Of a stretch of DNA of 36,529 nucleotides, positions 26,819 to 35,759 are shown piece by piece. The DNA is from Coprobacillus sp. Lineage in GTDB: Bacteria > Bacillota_I > Bacilli_A > RFN20 > CAG-826. The notes beneath the pieces were generated by a model. That model saw only the letters and a list, made by a program, of their open reading frames with translations. It made no database searches and had not been told where the DNA came from. Within the stretch, counting starts at the first letter, position 1, and every line of letters begins with the position of its first letter. Location: assembly GCA_021203815.1 (NCBI GenBank), contig JAJQAL010000023.1, positions 3,878 through 40,406 on the forward strand, in the 5' to 3' direction. The translations under genes and the position numbers were made by a program.

Positions 26819-29137
26819 ATGAAATCAAAAATCCTCGCTATTGTTCCTAGTAGCGCTCACCGATATCTTTATAAACAATATCGAGTAAAAGATCCCTTTT
26901 TTGATGTGAAAATTGTTTCTAAGGAAGAGCTTTTTCGCTCTTTTTTTAATAAATACGATGCGAGTTATGCCGCCTATCTTATTCATAGTGAAGGCTTAAC
27001 CTATGACTTTGCTAAAGAGATTGTTTCCTACTTTCCTTATCTAGATAAAGTGGAGCTTAAAATTGGAGAGGTAACCCCTAAACTCGCTTATATTATTTCG
27101 CTTAAAGAGAAATGCGAGAAATCAGGTTTAGTTAATCCCGTCGAAAAGCCCTTTTTTCCTGAGCTTATCTATCAGGATAGAGAAATCGCGCTTCACGGTT
27201 ATAGGCCTAATGACTGCTACTTACTTAAGCTCGGACTAAATCTCCCAATGGCGTTAAATATCGAGCCCAAAAGGGAATATGACGTCGACTATTTTACGGA
27301 CGCTGACGATGAGGTTTTATATGTCCTTAACGAAATTTCTTCCCTCATTAGTAGCGGGGTCTCCCCTTCTAATATTTATATAAACTTCGAAAATAAAGAC
27401 TATACCTATTTACTTGTTAAGTACGCGCCAATATTTAATTTAAAAATCAATCATCTCATTTCAAAAGCCCTTAATACCGCCCCAATTTGTCTTAATTTCC
27501 TTAAAAAACTTGAAGAGTGTCGCGACCTTGATCTCGCTCTCGATTACCTTGAAGATGGTTATAGCGATGACCCAAACTACGGAACTATTATCAATTTAAT
27601 TAGTAATAATTCTTATAAATTTCTTTCCATAGATGAGCAGATTTTAATTTTTAGAAAGCTTTTTAGTGAAGAAAATATTCACACTGATACTTATTTAGGA
27701 GCCCTTAATATTACCTCTGGCCCTACCTTTAATCCTGATGACCATATCTTTATTTTAGGTTTTGCCCTTGATTACTATCCAAAAATTAAAAAGGATAACG
27801 CCTATTTAAGCGAAAAAGAAAAAGAAAAGATTGGTTTTTTTGTAGCGGAGGAACTTAATAGAACCGAAAAGGATGATGTTCTTTTCTTCCTTAATTCCCC
27901 CTCTCACATTCACCTTTCTTTCTCTGAATATGTCTTCGCTAATAGGTATTACCCAGTCGATCAGGGATTTATTAGTCAGAATTTTATTAAAAACCATTTT
28001 GTGAGTGAATATTTCTCTCGCGACTACGCCTATATTAATGCCTGTAAAGCTGAAGACCTCCTCTCTAACTATCTTCAAACTAGTGATAATCTAAATTCAC
28101 TCCGCTACTACTGCCCTGAGTTTAAAGATGAAATATACGCTCACTATGATTACTCATATATCGGAGATGAATCGAAAGTAGTGGAAGACAATAAGAGCGT
28201 CTCCCTTTCCTATAGCGGCGCTAGTCTCTACTTAAAATGTCCATTTTCATATTACGTAAAATATATGCTTAATATAAGCGACGAGAGAAATACCTTTAGC
28301 ACTAATATCGGTAGTATTGCGCATGAAGTATATGAAAAATACTATAAACTGAAAGACTCATTTAATTTTGAGACTGTCTTTAATGACGCCATTAATAACT
28401 GTAAAGGCGATTTTACTACTCGTGATTTGATTCTACTTAATTCCAATCTTAAATACCGTATCAGTTTTCTTTTAAGCGTCTTTAAGCAGCATGACAGCGA
28501 AATGGGGAGCGCTTTAACGGCAACGTATGCGGAAAATAAAACCCAAAATGTCAAACTAGACGAAGACGGTCACATCAGTATCAATGGTAAGATTGATAAG
28601 TTTATTGTGACGAATAATCACTATGCTTATATCGTGGACTATAAATCCTATCAGATGAACTTTAAAGAAGATCAGATTAGTAACGGCAAAAGTCTCCAGC
28701 TTCCTACTTATCTTCTTCTTGCGGCCTCTGACCCTAGGCTTTCCTCTTATGATATCGCCGGTGTCTTTTATCAGCGTTATCTTCCTAAAAAGCCATATGG
28801 AGACGACCAGTATTACCTTTTAAGTGGAAAGATTCTTGATGAAGCGGAGGCTCTCTCTTCTTTTGACCCAAATAAATCCGTTCTTAAATACACGAAAAAG
28901 GGAGAAACCGATATGGTGAGTAGTGAGGATTTTAACCGCTACGCTGAAACGGCTAAAAAGACTTATCTCGACGTTGGAAATAAAATTCTCATTAATGACT
29001 TTTCAATTAATCCAACCTTCTTTACTAAAACTAATGTGGCTTGTACCGACTGCCCCTATAAAGATATTTGCTTCCGCTTCTCGAAAGTGAGTAGTGAAGA
29101 GGAAGAAGAGAATGAGGAGGAAAGCGCTGATGAGTGA
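26819..29137 (+). CDS. addB: Short AddB-like subunit with PD-(D/E)XK nuclease and Fe-S cysteines
   Basis: C-terminal 'SLYLKCPFSYYVKYML', 'GSIAHEVYEKYY', 'INGKIDKFIVTNNHYAYIVDYKSYQ', 'LQLPTYLLLA', 'CTDCPYKDICFR'. Start moved to ATG 26819. Immediately upstream of addA. Confidence 0.85.
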   Translation: MKSKILAIVPSSAHRYLYKQYRVKDPFFDVKIVSKEELFRSFFNKYDASYAAYLIHSEGLTYDFAKEIVSYFPYLDKVELKIGEVTPKLAYIISLKEKCEKSGLVNPVEKPFFPELIYQDREIALHGYRPNDCYLLKLGLNLPMALNIEPKREYDVDYFTDADDEVLYVLNEISSLISSGVSPSNIYINFENKDYTYLLVKYAPIFNLKINHLISKALNTAPICLNFLKKLEECRDLDLALDYLEDGYSDDPNYGTIINLISNNSYKFLSIDEQILIFRKLFSEENIHTDTYLGALNITSGPTFNPDDHIFILGFALDYYPKIKKDNAYLSEKEKEKIGFFVAEELNRTEKDDVLFFLNSPSHIHLSFSEYVFANRYYPVDQGFISQNFIKNHFVSEYFSRDYAYINACKAEDLLSNYLQTSDNLNSLRYYCPEFKDEIYAHYDYSYIGDESKVVEDNKSVSLSYSGASLYLKCPFSYYVKYMLNISDERNTFSTNIGSIAHEVYEKYYKLKDSFNFETVFNDAINNCKGDFTTRDLILLNSNLKYRISFLLSVFKQHDSEMGSALTATYAENKTQNVKLDEDGHISINGKIDKFIVTNNHYAYIVDYKSYQMNFKEDQISNGKSLQLPTYLLLAASDPRLSSYDIAGVFYQRYLPKKPYGDDQYYLLSGKILDEAEALSSFDPNKSVLKYTKKGETDMVSSEDFNRYAETAKKTYLDVGNKILINDFSINPTFFTKTNVACTDCPYKDICFRFSKVSSEEEEENEEESADE

Positions 29138-32100
29138 TATTAAATTCTCCCCTTCTCAAACTGAAGCGATTAATGGGTATCCTAACACTAATATTTTAGT
29201 GAGCGCTGGCGCGGGAAGTGGAAAGACCACGGTCATGACGGAAAGAATCGTTAAACTTGTCAGTGAAGGCACTCCTATTGACCATTTCCTCGTTTTAACC
29301 TTTACGGATGCCGCCGCTAACTCGATGAAGAGTAAAATTAGGGACGCGATTGCCTCTAGTGGTGACCCTAAAATCCGTGAATCGATAAATAAACTCGACC
29401 AATCTCATATTGAAACCTTTGATGCTTTTGCTCTTTGGCTTGTTAAGAAATACTCCTATCTCGATTCTATTAAACTCGATAAAGATATTTCGATTATCGA
29501 TAAGGGAATCATGGAGATTAAACGAAATGAAATTCTTGATGAAACGATAAGTGAATACCTTGGCTCAGATTCTATAGAAGGCGAAGAGTTTACTGATATT
29601 TACACCACGTATTCCTATAAAGATGATCAAGAGATTAGAAAGACTATTAATGAAATAATAAATCAGGCTCATCTTACCTCTAATAAAGAAGAGTATTACA
29701 CTAAGTGTAATAGTCTATTTAATGAAGACTATATTAGAGAAAAGATAAAAGGAGTCATTAAGGAAACTATCACCGGAGTTAAGCAGTATATAGACTATAT
29801 TAATAGACCAGAGTTAACTATTAATGACGTTCTTCTTGATGACTTAAATTTATATCTTAATAGTCTTCTTTATTTTGACGATGGAAGCGCGAGAAAAACC
29901 TATGACGATTTAGAAAATGCTTTTAATAATATTCCCTACCCCACCTTTAGTAAGAAATATAAATATGACGATGAGTACCTCCACGATACGGATAAGGCTC
30001 TTCACGGCGCGATTAAAGCTTATATAAATGAGTGTAAAGCTCTTTTCTCCTTTAATAGTGAAGAGGAGATTGTCAGAGACTATATGTCGCACCGCTATGA
30101 AACGGAAACGCTCGTTAAGATGGCAAGGGAAGTCGATGATAAACTCACCGAATATAAGAGAAGTCTTAATGTTTTTGAGTTTAGCGATATCTCATTAATG
30201 TCCGCGGAGATTCTTAGGAATAATCTTGATGTCGCAAGTGAACTACGAGACTCTTTTGACTATATCTTTATCGACGAGTATCAAGACACAAACGATATCC
30301 AGGAGTCAGTAATCGAAGCGATTAGTAAGAATAACGTCTATATGGTGGGAGATATCAAGCAGTCGATCTACGCTTTTAGAAATGCGGACTGTGAAATATT
30401 TAATGAGAAGTTTAATGACTATAGGATGCATAAAGGCGGGAAAGAAATCGATATGAACGATAACTATCGAAGCCGAAAAGAGATCGTCGATGGAGTTAAT
30501 CAGATGTTCTCCATTCTTATGAACCCCAAAAGCATCGCCTCTAACTCCTCCCCTATTGACTATATAAACGGCAATCATAATTTTATCTACGCGCGAAAAG
30601 ACTATGAAGATCACGTCTATAAAAAGGAATATGGATTTGTCTTTAACCAGTTCCACTTTGAAAAAAGCGATGATCCCACCGCTCCCGATTCTTTCGAATA
30701 TCAAGCTAATCTCATCGCTGATGATATCATTTCTAGGATTAATAGTGAGGAGCAAATCTACGATAATGGGGAGAAAAGAAACATAAAATATTCCGATTTT
30801 GCAGTCCTTATTCAAGCGAGCACTCACTTTTCTGCGATTCAAAGAGTGTTTAATGAAAGGCATATCCCTCTCGTTATTAAAAAGGATGAGGATTCAATCG
30901 ACTATTCCTTTAAGCAAATTATTAAAAACCTCGTCAAACTTGTCTATTTTGTCTCAATTGATGAGTATGAAAATGACTTTTATCACGCCTATGCCTCTAT
31001 CTACCGCTCCCCAATTGTGAGTATAAAGAATAAGGATGCCCACTTATATGAACTCCTCCATAATAAAGAGCTTATAAAAGAGGACGAACTCTACCTCAAA
31101 ATAAAGAAAATTTCGAGTGAAGTAGAATCCCTTTCACTTTCTGAAATTATGCTCGCTCTTTATAATGATTTTGATTTTTTGGGGACGATTTTCTCCCTCT
31201 CTTCGTACTCTAAAAACGCTCTTTTATTTGATAAATTTCTATCAAATAGCTTAGAAATGGAAAGACTTGGATATACGCTTAAAGAATTTGTGGACTACTA
31301 CGATAACATCGATAAATATAACATCTCAATTGAACTCCCCTCTGACTCAAGTGTAGAAAACGCCGTCATCCTTTCAACCATTCATAAGGCCAAAGGTCTT
31401 GAGTATCATATCTGCTATTTCCCCTTCCTCGATCAAGCGCCAAGGGGAAACACTTTTAGAAGTCCCACTCCAAAACTCATTACCCCCACTAAAAATAATG
31501 GTCTTTTATTTCAGTATAAAAAGGAGAATAAAGAACTCGTTAATTCGTTCCTCCAAATTAAGGATAATAGGGATAGTAAAAGAGATAAATTCTACGAACA
31601 AATTCGTGTTTTATATGTCGCTCTTACTCGAGCGGAGGATGAGAATATCATCTATTTAAGCGATGCGACGAAGACTAATATGTTCCTCGATTCCGCGAAA
31701 AACTTTGGTCAGTTTATTAAGTTCGCGCTCGATAATTATCCGTATAGCTATAATCTACACGGGAATGTTGAGCCTCAAAATCTTAAGCTTGAAGTCAGTG
31801 GTGAGGAGAGTAGTGAAGTTAAACCTATTACTATTTCCTCTATTAATCCAGACTATGAACTAGTTGAACGCACCCACGCTTCTAAAGAAATGAAAGAGGA
31901 AGTTGACCCAGAGGCTCTTAGAAGAGGAACAGAGCTTCACTATATCTTAGAGCATCTCGATTTCGCTCATCCTGACTATTCTGTCTTTAAGGGAGTTAAA
32001 GAAAAAGATATTGACCACATTAAGGAGATGCTAAGTCTCGACATCTTCAAAGATGTCGAAAGTAAAGATGTCCTCCATGAATTTAAGTTCTATGATGAGG

Positions 32101-32318
32101 CAAATGGTCTTACCGGGATTATTGACTGTATGCTCGTTTCCCCCACTAGAATTGATATCATCGATTTTAAGACGAATAATATTGAAGACGAGGCCTATTA
32201 TAACCAGTTAAGAGCATACCGCTCATACATTAAGAGCGTCTCAAGTCTACCTGAAAAAGACATTCATGTGCATTTACTCTCCCTTGCTGGTAAAATTAAT
32301 TTGGATATAAAACTATGA
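29130..32318 (+). CDS. addA: AddA helicase-nuclease subunit (UvrD/Rep family)
   Basis: 'ILVSAGAGSGKTTVMTERIVKLV', 'YIFIDEYQDTNDIQ', 'GDIKQSIYAFRNAD', 'ILSTIHKAKGLEYHICYFP', 'LYVALTRAED', nuclease 'GLTGIIDCMLVSPTRIDIIDFKTN'. ATG 29130 overlaps addB by 8 nt. Confidence 0.96.
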   Translation: MSDIKFSPSQTEAINGYPNTNILVSAGAGSGKTTVMTERIVKLVSEGTPIDHFLVLTFTDAAANSMKSKIRDAIASSGDPKIRESINKLDQSHIETFDAFALWLVKKYSYLDSIKLDKDISIIDKGIMEIKRNEILDETISEYLGSDSIEGEEFTDIYTTYSYKDDQEIRKTINEIINQAHLTSNKEEYYTKCNSLFNEDYIREKIKGVIKETITGVKQYIDYINRPELTINDVLLDDLNLYLNSLLYFDDGSARKTYDDLENAFNNIPYPTFSKKYKYDDEYLHDTDKALHGAIKAYINECKALFSFNSEEEIVRDYMSHRYETETLVKMAREVDDKLTEYKRSLNVFEFSDISLMSAEILRNNLDVASELRDSFDYIFIDEYQDTNDIQESVIEAISKNNVYMVGDIKQSIYAFRNADCEIFNEKFNDYRMHKGGKEIDMNDNYRSRKEIVDGVNQMFSILMNPKSIASNSSPIDYINGNHNFIYARKDYEDHVYKKEYGFVFNQFHFEKSDDPTAPDSFEYQANLIADDIISRINSEEQIYDNGEKRNIKYSDFAVLIQASTHFSAIQRVFNERHIPLVIKKDEDSIDYSFKQIIKNLVKLVYFVSIDEYENDFYHAYASIYRSPIVSIKNKDAHLYELLHNKELIKEDELYLKIKKISSEVESLSLSEIMLALYNDFDFLGTIFSLSSYSKNALLFDKFLSNSLEMERLGYTLKEFVDYYDNIDKYNISIELPSDSSVENAVILSTIHKAKGLEYHICYFPFLDQAPRGNTFRSPTPKLITPTKNNGLLFQYKKENKELVNSFLQIKDNRDSKRDKFYEQIRVLYVALTRAEDENIIYLSDATKTNMFLDSAKNFGQFIKFALDNYPYSYNLHGNVEPQNLKLEVSGEESSEVKPITISSINPDYELVERTHASKEMKEEVDPEALRRGTELHYILEHLDFAHPDYSVFKGVKEKDIDHIKEMLSLDIFKDVESKDVLHEFKFYDEANGLTGIIDCMLVSPTRIDIIDFKTNNIEDEAYYNQLRAYRSYIKSVSSLPEKDIHVHLLSLAGKINLDIKL

Positions 32319-33475
32319 GAATTATTGAATTATCAAAAAGTCAGTTTCACTCTTTTCTGAAAAGAGCGAAAGTCGTGGGGATTGATGAAGACTACGCTTA
32401 TGATGTCTATCATTTATCCTGCGATATTATAAGAGACGCCACTCAAGCGGATGTTTTCGGTAAATACGAAACTAATAACCCTGTTGATCAGATGTTTTAT
32501 GTCGTTGGGGAAGTTCAGTTTTATTTTAGAAATATCCCCTTAGAGAGAAGAGAAAGCGTTAAAAAAGACGATGATCTAAAGCAAAACTTTGCCATTATGG
32601 TCGCGGATAAATATCTCTCCCTTTCATTTTTTAAATATAGTGAAAAGAGATTTTCTAATAAGTATTTACCTCAAATTTCCACGATTCAGGTCTATCTCAA
32701 TTTCTTTTTAAATACCCTTCAGTCACTTTCAAAAAACAATCCACGTGTCTCTTTAGTGCTCGATATTTTTAATAAAAGTGTGAAACTCGCTTCCACTTCT
32801 ATTTCCCTTCTTGTGGAGGGACATGAAAGTGAAGCATTCTCGGGCTGGAGAACCCTTCATGAGTGTGAGTGTATTCTTCTTATTCTCGATAAGTATGGAG
32901 ACGACGCTGTGGATGCCTATAATAGACATATCTTATATGGACAGGCCTACCGTAACTTCTACGACAAAGAGACCACTGATAAAATCTTCGTCGATATTAA
33001 AAAGCAGATGAAAGACCTCGGTCTAAAGAGTAAAGACATGAAAAAGTGGATTGAATACGGCTGGATTAAGGAAATTAATGCTTTGCCAGATGAAGAAAGA
33101 GAATCCCTCCACCTTAACTTTAGAGATGGAGTGGAGAAACTTTCAGGTCTAGAGGAGTGCTCTAAAGATTACGATTTATCAAGTGAGCTCATTCACTCTA
33201 CGCCCACTCTTATCTATAAAGATGATCTCTTCTTCTACTTTAAGACTTTAACCTGTGTCTATTCGACCTTCTTTAGACTCGAAGAGATGTTCTACCGCCT
33301 CTATCAAAAAAGCGCTACTCCAGAAGCGATAAAAAGCTATGAAGCGATGAGAAAGGTCTATATTCCTATCTTACAGTTCACTCACGAAACCAATATCAAA
33401 GACTTTAATGAGTATAATCAAAATAGAGCGAGGGTGAGAAAAAATAGCCCAAATAAGGGTGAAGAAAGTAAATAA
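32315..33475 (+). CDS. Uncharacterised alpha-helical protein, DUF5677-like
   Basis: ATGA overlap with addA. 'SISLLVEGHESEAFSGWRTLHECECILLILDKYG' and 'SSELIHSTPTLIY' resemble DUF5677 proteins. Family call from memory only. Confidence 0.5.
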   Translation: MRIIELSKSQFHSFLKRAKVVGIDEDYAYDVYHLSCDIIRDATQADVFGKYETNNPVDQMFYVVGEVQFYFRNIPLERRESVKKDDDLKQNFAIMVADKYLSLSFFKYSEKRFSNKYLPQISTIQVYLNFFLNTLQSLSKNNPRVSLVLDIFNKSVKLASTSISLLVEGHESEAFSGWRTLHECECILLILDKYGDDAVDAYNRHILYGQAYRNFYDKETTDKIFVDIKKQMKDLGLKSKDMKKWIEYGWIKEINALPDEERESLHLNFRDGVEKLSGLEECSKDYDLSSELIHSTPTLIYKDDLFFYFKTLTCVYSTFFRLEEMFYRLYQKSATPEAIKSYEAMRKVYIPILQFTHETNIKDFNEYNQNRARVRKNSPNKGEESK

Positions 33476-33501
33476 AAAAGCTAGGAATTGCCTAGCTTTT
33501 T
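33475..33501. terminator. Bidirectional intrinsic terminator
   Basis: AAAAAGCTAGG-AATTG-CCTAGCTTTTT between convergent genes. Confidence 0.85.
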
Positions 33502-33521
33502 ATTTTATGATGCCTATTTTA

Positions 33522-35165
33522 TTAGTCATATCCTTCGTAGCAAGATCCACCGATAAACTCTCTAATTAATGAGTTAGAGGGAATCCATTTACTCGGCATA
33601 TCGACGAAGAATTTAAGCATACGGATTAGTCTTTCTGCAGTGGGGAAATATGGCGACTCTTTATCCACCATCGCAAGAAGTGGGAGGCAGTATTTTTTCA
33701 TCGCGCATAGCTCATAGGAGAGGAAACTATTAAAGACGAAGTTTGCTCCTTCCTCAGTGTCATATATCCATTTGAACTCGCCTTTACGGACAGAGTCCCA
33801 ACTGGCAATTGTCTCTTCCGCGGAGGAGTTTCTAAACTGGTAGTCTCTTACCATTCTCCTAAGGAGTCTTATATCGGTTGAGGATAAAGGATTCTCGTTA
33901 TCGATATTAACCTGAGCCTGAGGGGCAATAAAGATTTTAAATTTCTGATGATTAGGAATGGAACGCGACATCTTTTCATTAAGAGCGTGAATTCCTTCAA
34001 TAATGATGGGTTCATCCTCAGCGATTTTTAGTTTTCTCCCCGGCACTCTATAGCCTAGCTGGAAATCAAAATGAGGGAGCTCTACTTCTAGCCCTGAGAT
34101 GAGGTCGGTCATATTTTCATTAAATAGCTCGATATCTAAAGCGTCGATTGACTCTAAATCGATATTTCCCTCTTCATCAACCGGACACCTTTCTTTCGGG
34201 AGGTAGTAGTCATCAAGAGATATTCTAATCGGATGAATCCCTCGGCTTAATAGCTCTATTCTTAATCTATTGGCAAAGGTGGTCTTGCCGCTTGAAGATG
34301 GCCCAGCGATACAGATGAGACGAATATTTTCGATATCATCTTCGATTCTTTGTCCAAGTTCACAGAGCTGACGGGAAGAATTAGCTTCACATAGATTAAT
34401 AAAATCGATAATGCCGTCTTCCTTAATGTGCTCATTTATATCCACTACGGTGGAGGCATTAGTGGCCACGCCATATTCATGGGCTCTCTTTAAGGTCCTA
34501 CCAAAGGTAGGAGTGTCCTCAAAAGTGGGGATTTGTCCGTCTAGTTCGCTTCTTGGATACTGAATAATAATTCCAGGAGAATAGAACTTAAGTTTCCATC
34601 TTGTAAGGTAGCCGCTAGAAGGAACCATCCTTGAATACATATAGTTCTTATATCCGCAGCACTCGTAGTAGTGGGCGGTCTTTTCAGGTCTATATTTCAT
34701 AATATCGACCTTATCTTGATATCCCTCTTTTTCAAAGATTCTCTTCGCCTCTGCTTTCGAGACGATATTTCTCGTAAAGGGAAGGTCGAGTCCAACGAGA
34801 CGGGCCATCTCCACTTTTAACTCGTTAATAAGCTGATTAGTGACAATCACTTTGGGCTCTAGAACCTGAAGAAATAGAGAACGTGACACATTTATTGAGA
34901 AACGTATCCTATAATTTGGATGAATATTATGCATTGCCATCGAAATTAAATAACGGAGCGAGGCTTCGTAGATATGCTGAGCTTCTCTATTAGAGGTGGT
35001 AAGAGGCACCACTGTGGCATCCCCTCTAATGATATAGGTAAGCTCTTTCACGCTATTATTCACGAGAGCGCAGATGATATTTTTGTCATTCCCAATAAGG
35101 TCGAGAATAGATATCGGCTCATCCTGAATAATTTCTTCTTCATTCAAAACAATCTTAAAAGACAT
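33522..35165 (-). CDS. Nucleoside (uridine) kinase-like protein with N-terminal ThrRS-like (TGS/SAD) region
   Basis: 'RLICIAGPSSSGKTTFANRLRIELLSRGIHPIRISLDDYYLPKERCPVDEEGNIDLESIDALDIELFNENM' kinase core; N-terminal ThrRS-editing-like region. Confidence 0.88.
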   Translation of the reverse strand: MSFKIVLNEEEIIQDEPISILDLIGNDKNIICALVNNSVKELTYIIRGDATVVPLTTSNREAQHIYEASLRYLISMAMHNIHPNYRIRFSINVSRSLFLQVLEPKVIVTNQLINELKVEMARLVGLDLPFTRNIVSKAEAKRIFEKEGYQDKVDIMKYRPEKTAHYYECCGYKNYMYSRMVPSSGYLTRWKLKFYSPGIIIQYPRSELDGQIPTFEDTPTFGRTLKRAHEYGVATNASTVVDINEHIKEDGIIDFINLCEANSSRQLCELGQRIEDDIENIRLICIAGPSSSGKTTFANRLRIELLSRGIHPIRISLDDYYLPKERCPVDEEGNIDLESIDALDIELFNENMTDLISGLEVELPHFDFQLGYRVPGRKLKIAEDEPIIIEGIHALNEKMSRSIPNHQKFKIFIAPQAQVNIDNENPLSSTDIRLLRRMVRDYQFRNSSAEETIASWDSVRKGEFKWIYDTEEGANFVFNSFLSYELCAMKKYCLPLLAMVDKESPYFPTAERLIRMLKFFVDMPSKWIPSNSLIREFIGGSCYEGYD

Positions 35166-35253
35166 TCTTTTTCCTCTTATCTAGTTTTCTTTCCTTTATT
35201 GTAGTTAAATCATAGATTTATTTCAATAGGTTATTATTTTCTATTATGGCGGA

Positions 35254-35336
35254 TACGGGGAGCCGATTTTGCCGATATTTATTGCCCGTACACGGAAAAT
35301 ATTCTAAAATATTTTTCGTATAAGTTAGGTAAAGAC
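35254..35336 (+). promoter_or_regulatory. Candidate structured 5' leader of the atp operon
   Basis: TACGGG (35254-35259) pairs with CCCGTA (35285-35290); then 11-bp hairpin CGGAAAATATT-CTAA-AATATTTTTCG (35293-35318); TATTAT just upstream. Confidence 0.4.
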
Positions 35337-35759
35337 GTGAAAAATTGGTACAAATCCCTCTCTGAAAATTACAAGACCACTCTCTGGACTTGTTTTATTG
35401 TGGTAATCGCTTTTATCGCAATGATTCCCCTAATCCTAAATGGTAAAATGGAGTTTCCAATCTCTATTGCAACAGGGGGACTACTTGGCGCGATATTCTA
35501 TTTCTGCTTCGGTTTAAGCGAGAATATGCGCTCCCAAAAAGCTAATAACGTCGTAACATTAACTATCATTATTGGCCGTATCTTTGTTGTCGTGGGACTT
35601 ACCGCTTTATTTGCGTTTTTATATTACAGAAGAGATATTCATATCTTTGAACCCATCTCTTTTGCTACTTCTTATTTTATTAGTTTAGTGGTGCTCCTCG
35701 TCGTTCACCTTGTTAATGCCCATCAGGAGAAGAAAGCTCATGACAGTATTTGCGAGTGA
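35337..35759 (+). CDS. AtpI-like small membrane protein upstream of atpB
   Basis: Four-helix small hydrophobic protein directly upstream of and overlapping atpB; position and topology as AtpI. Confidence 0.6.
   Translation: MKNWYKSLSENYKTTLWTCFIVVIAFIAMIPLILNGKMEFPISIATGGLLGAIFYFCFGLSENMRSQKANNVVTLTIIIGRIFVVVGLTALFAFLYYRRDIHIFEPISFATSYFISLVVLLVVHLVNAHQEKKAHDSICE

Noticed and set aside
30306-30863. 185-aa antisense ORF opposite addA
   Set aside because: Opposite strongly conserved helicase motifs; no SD, promoter or recognisable domain.
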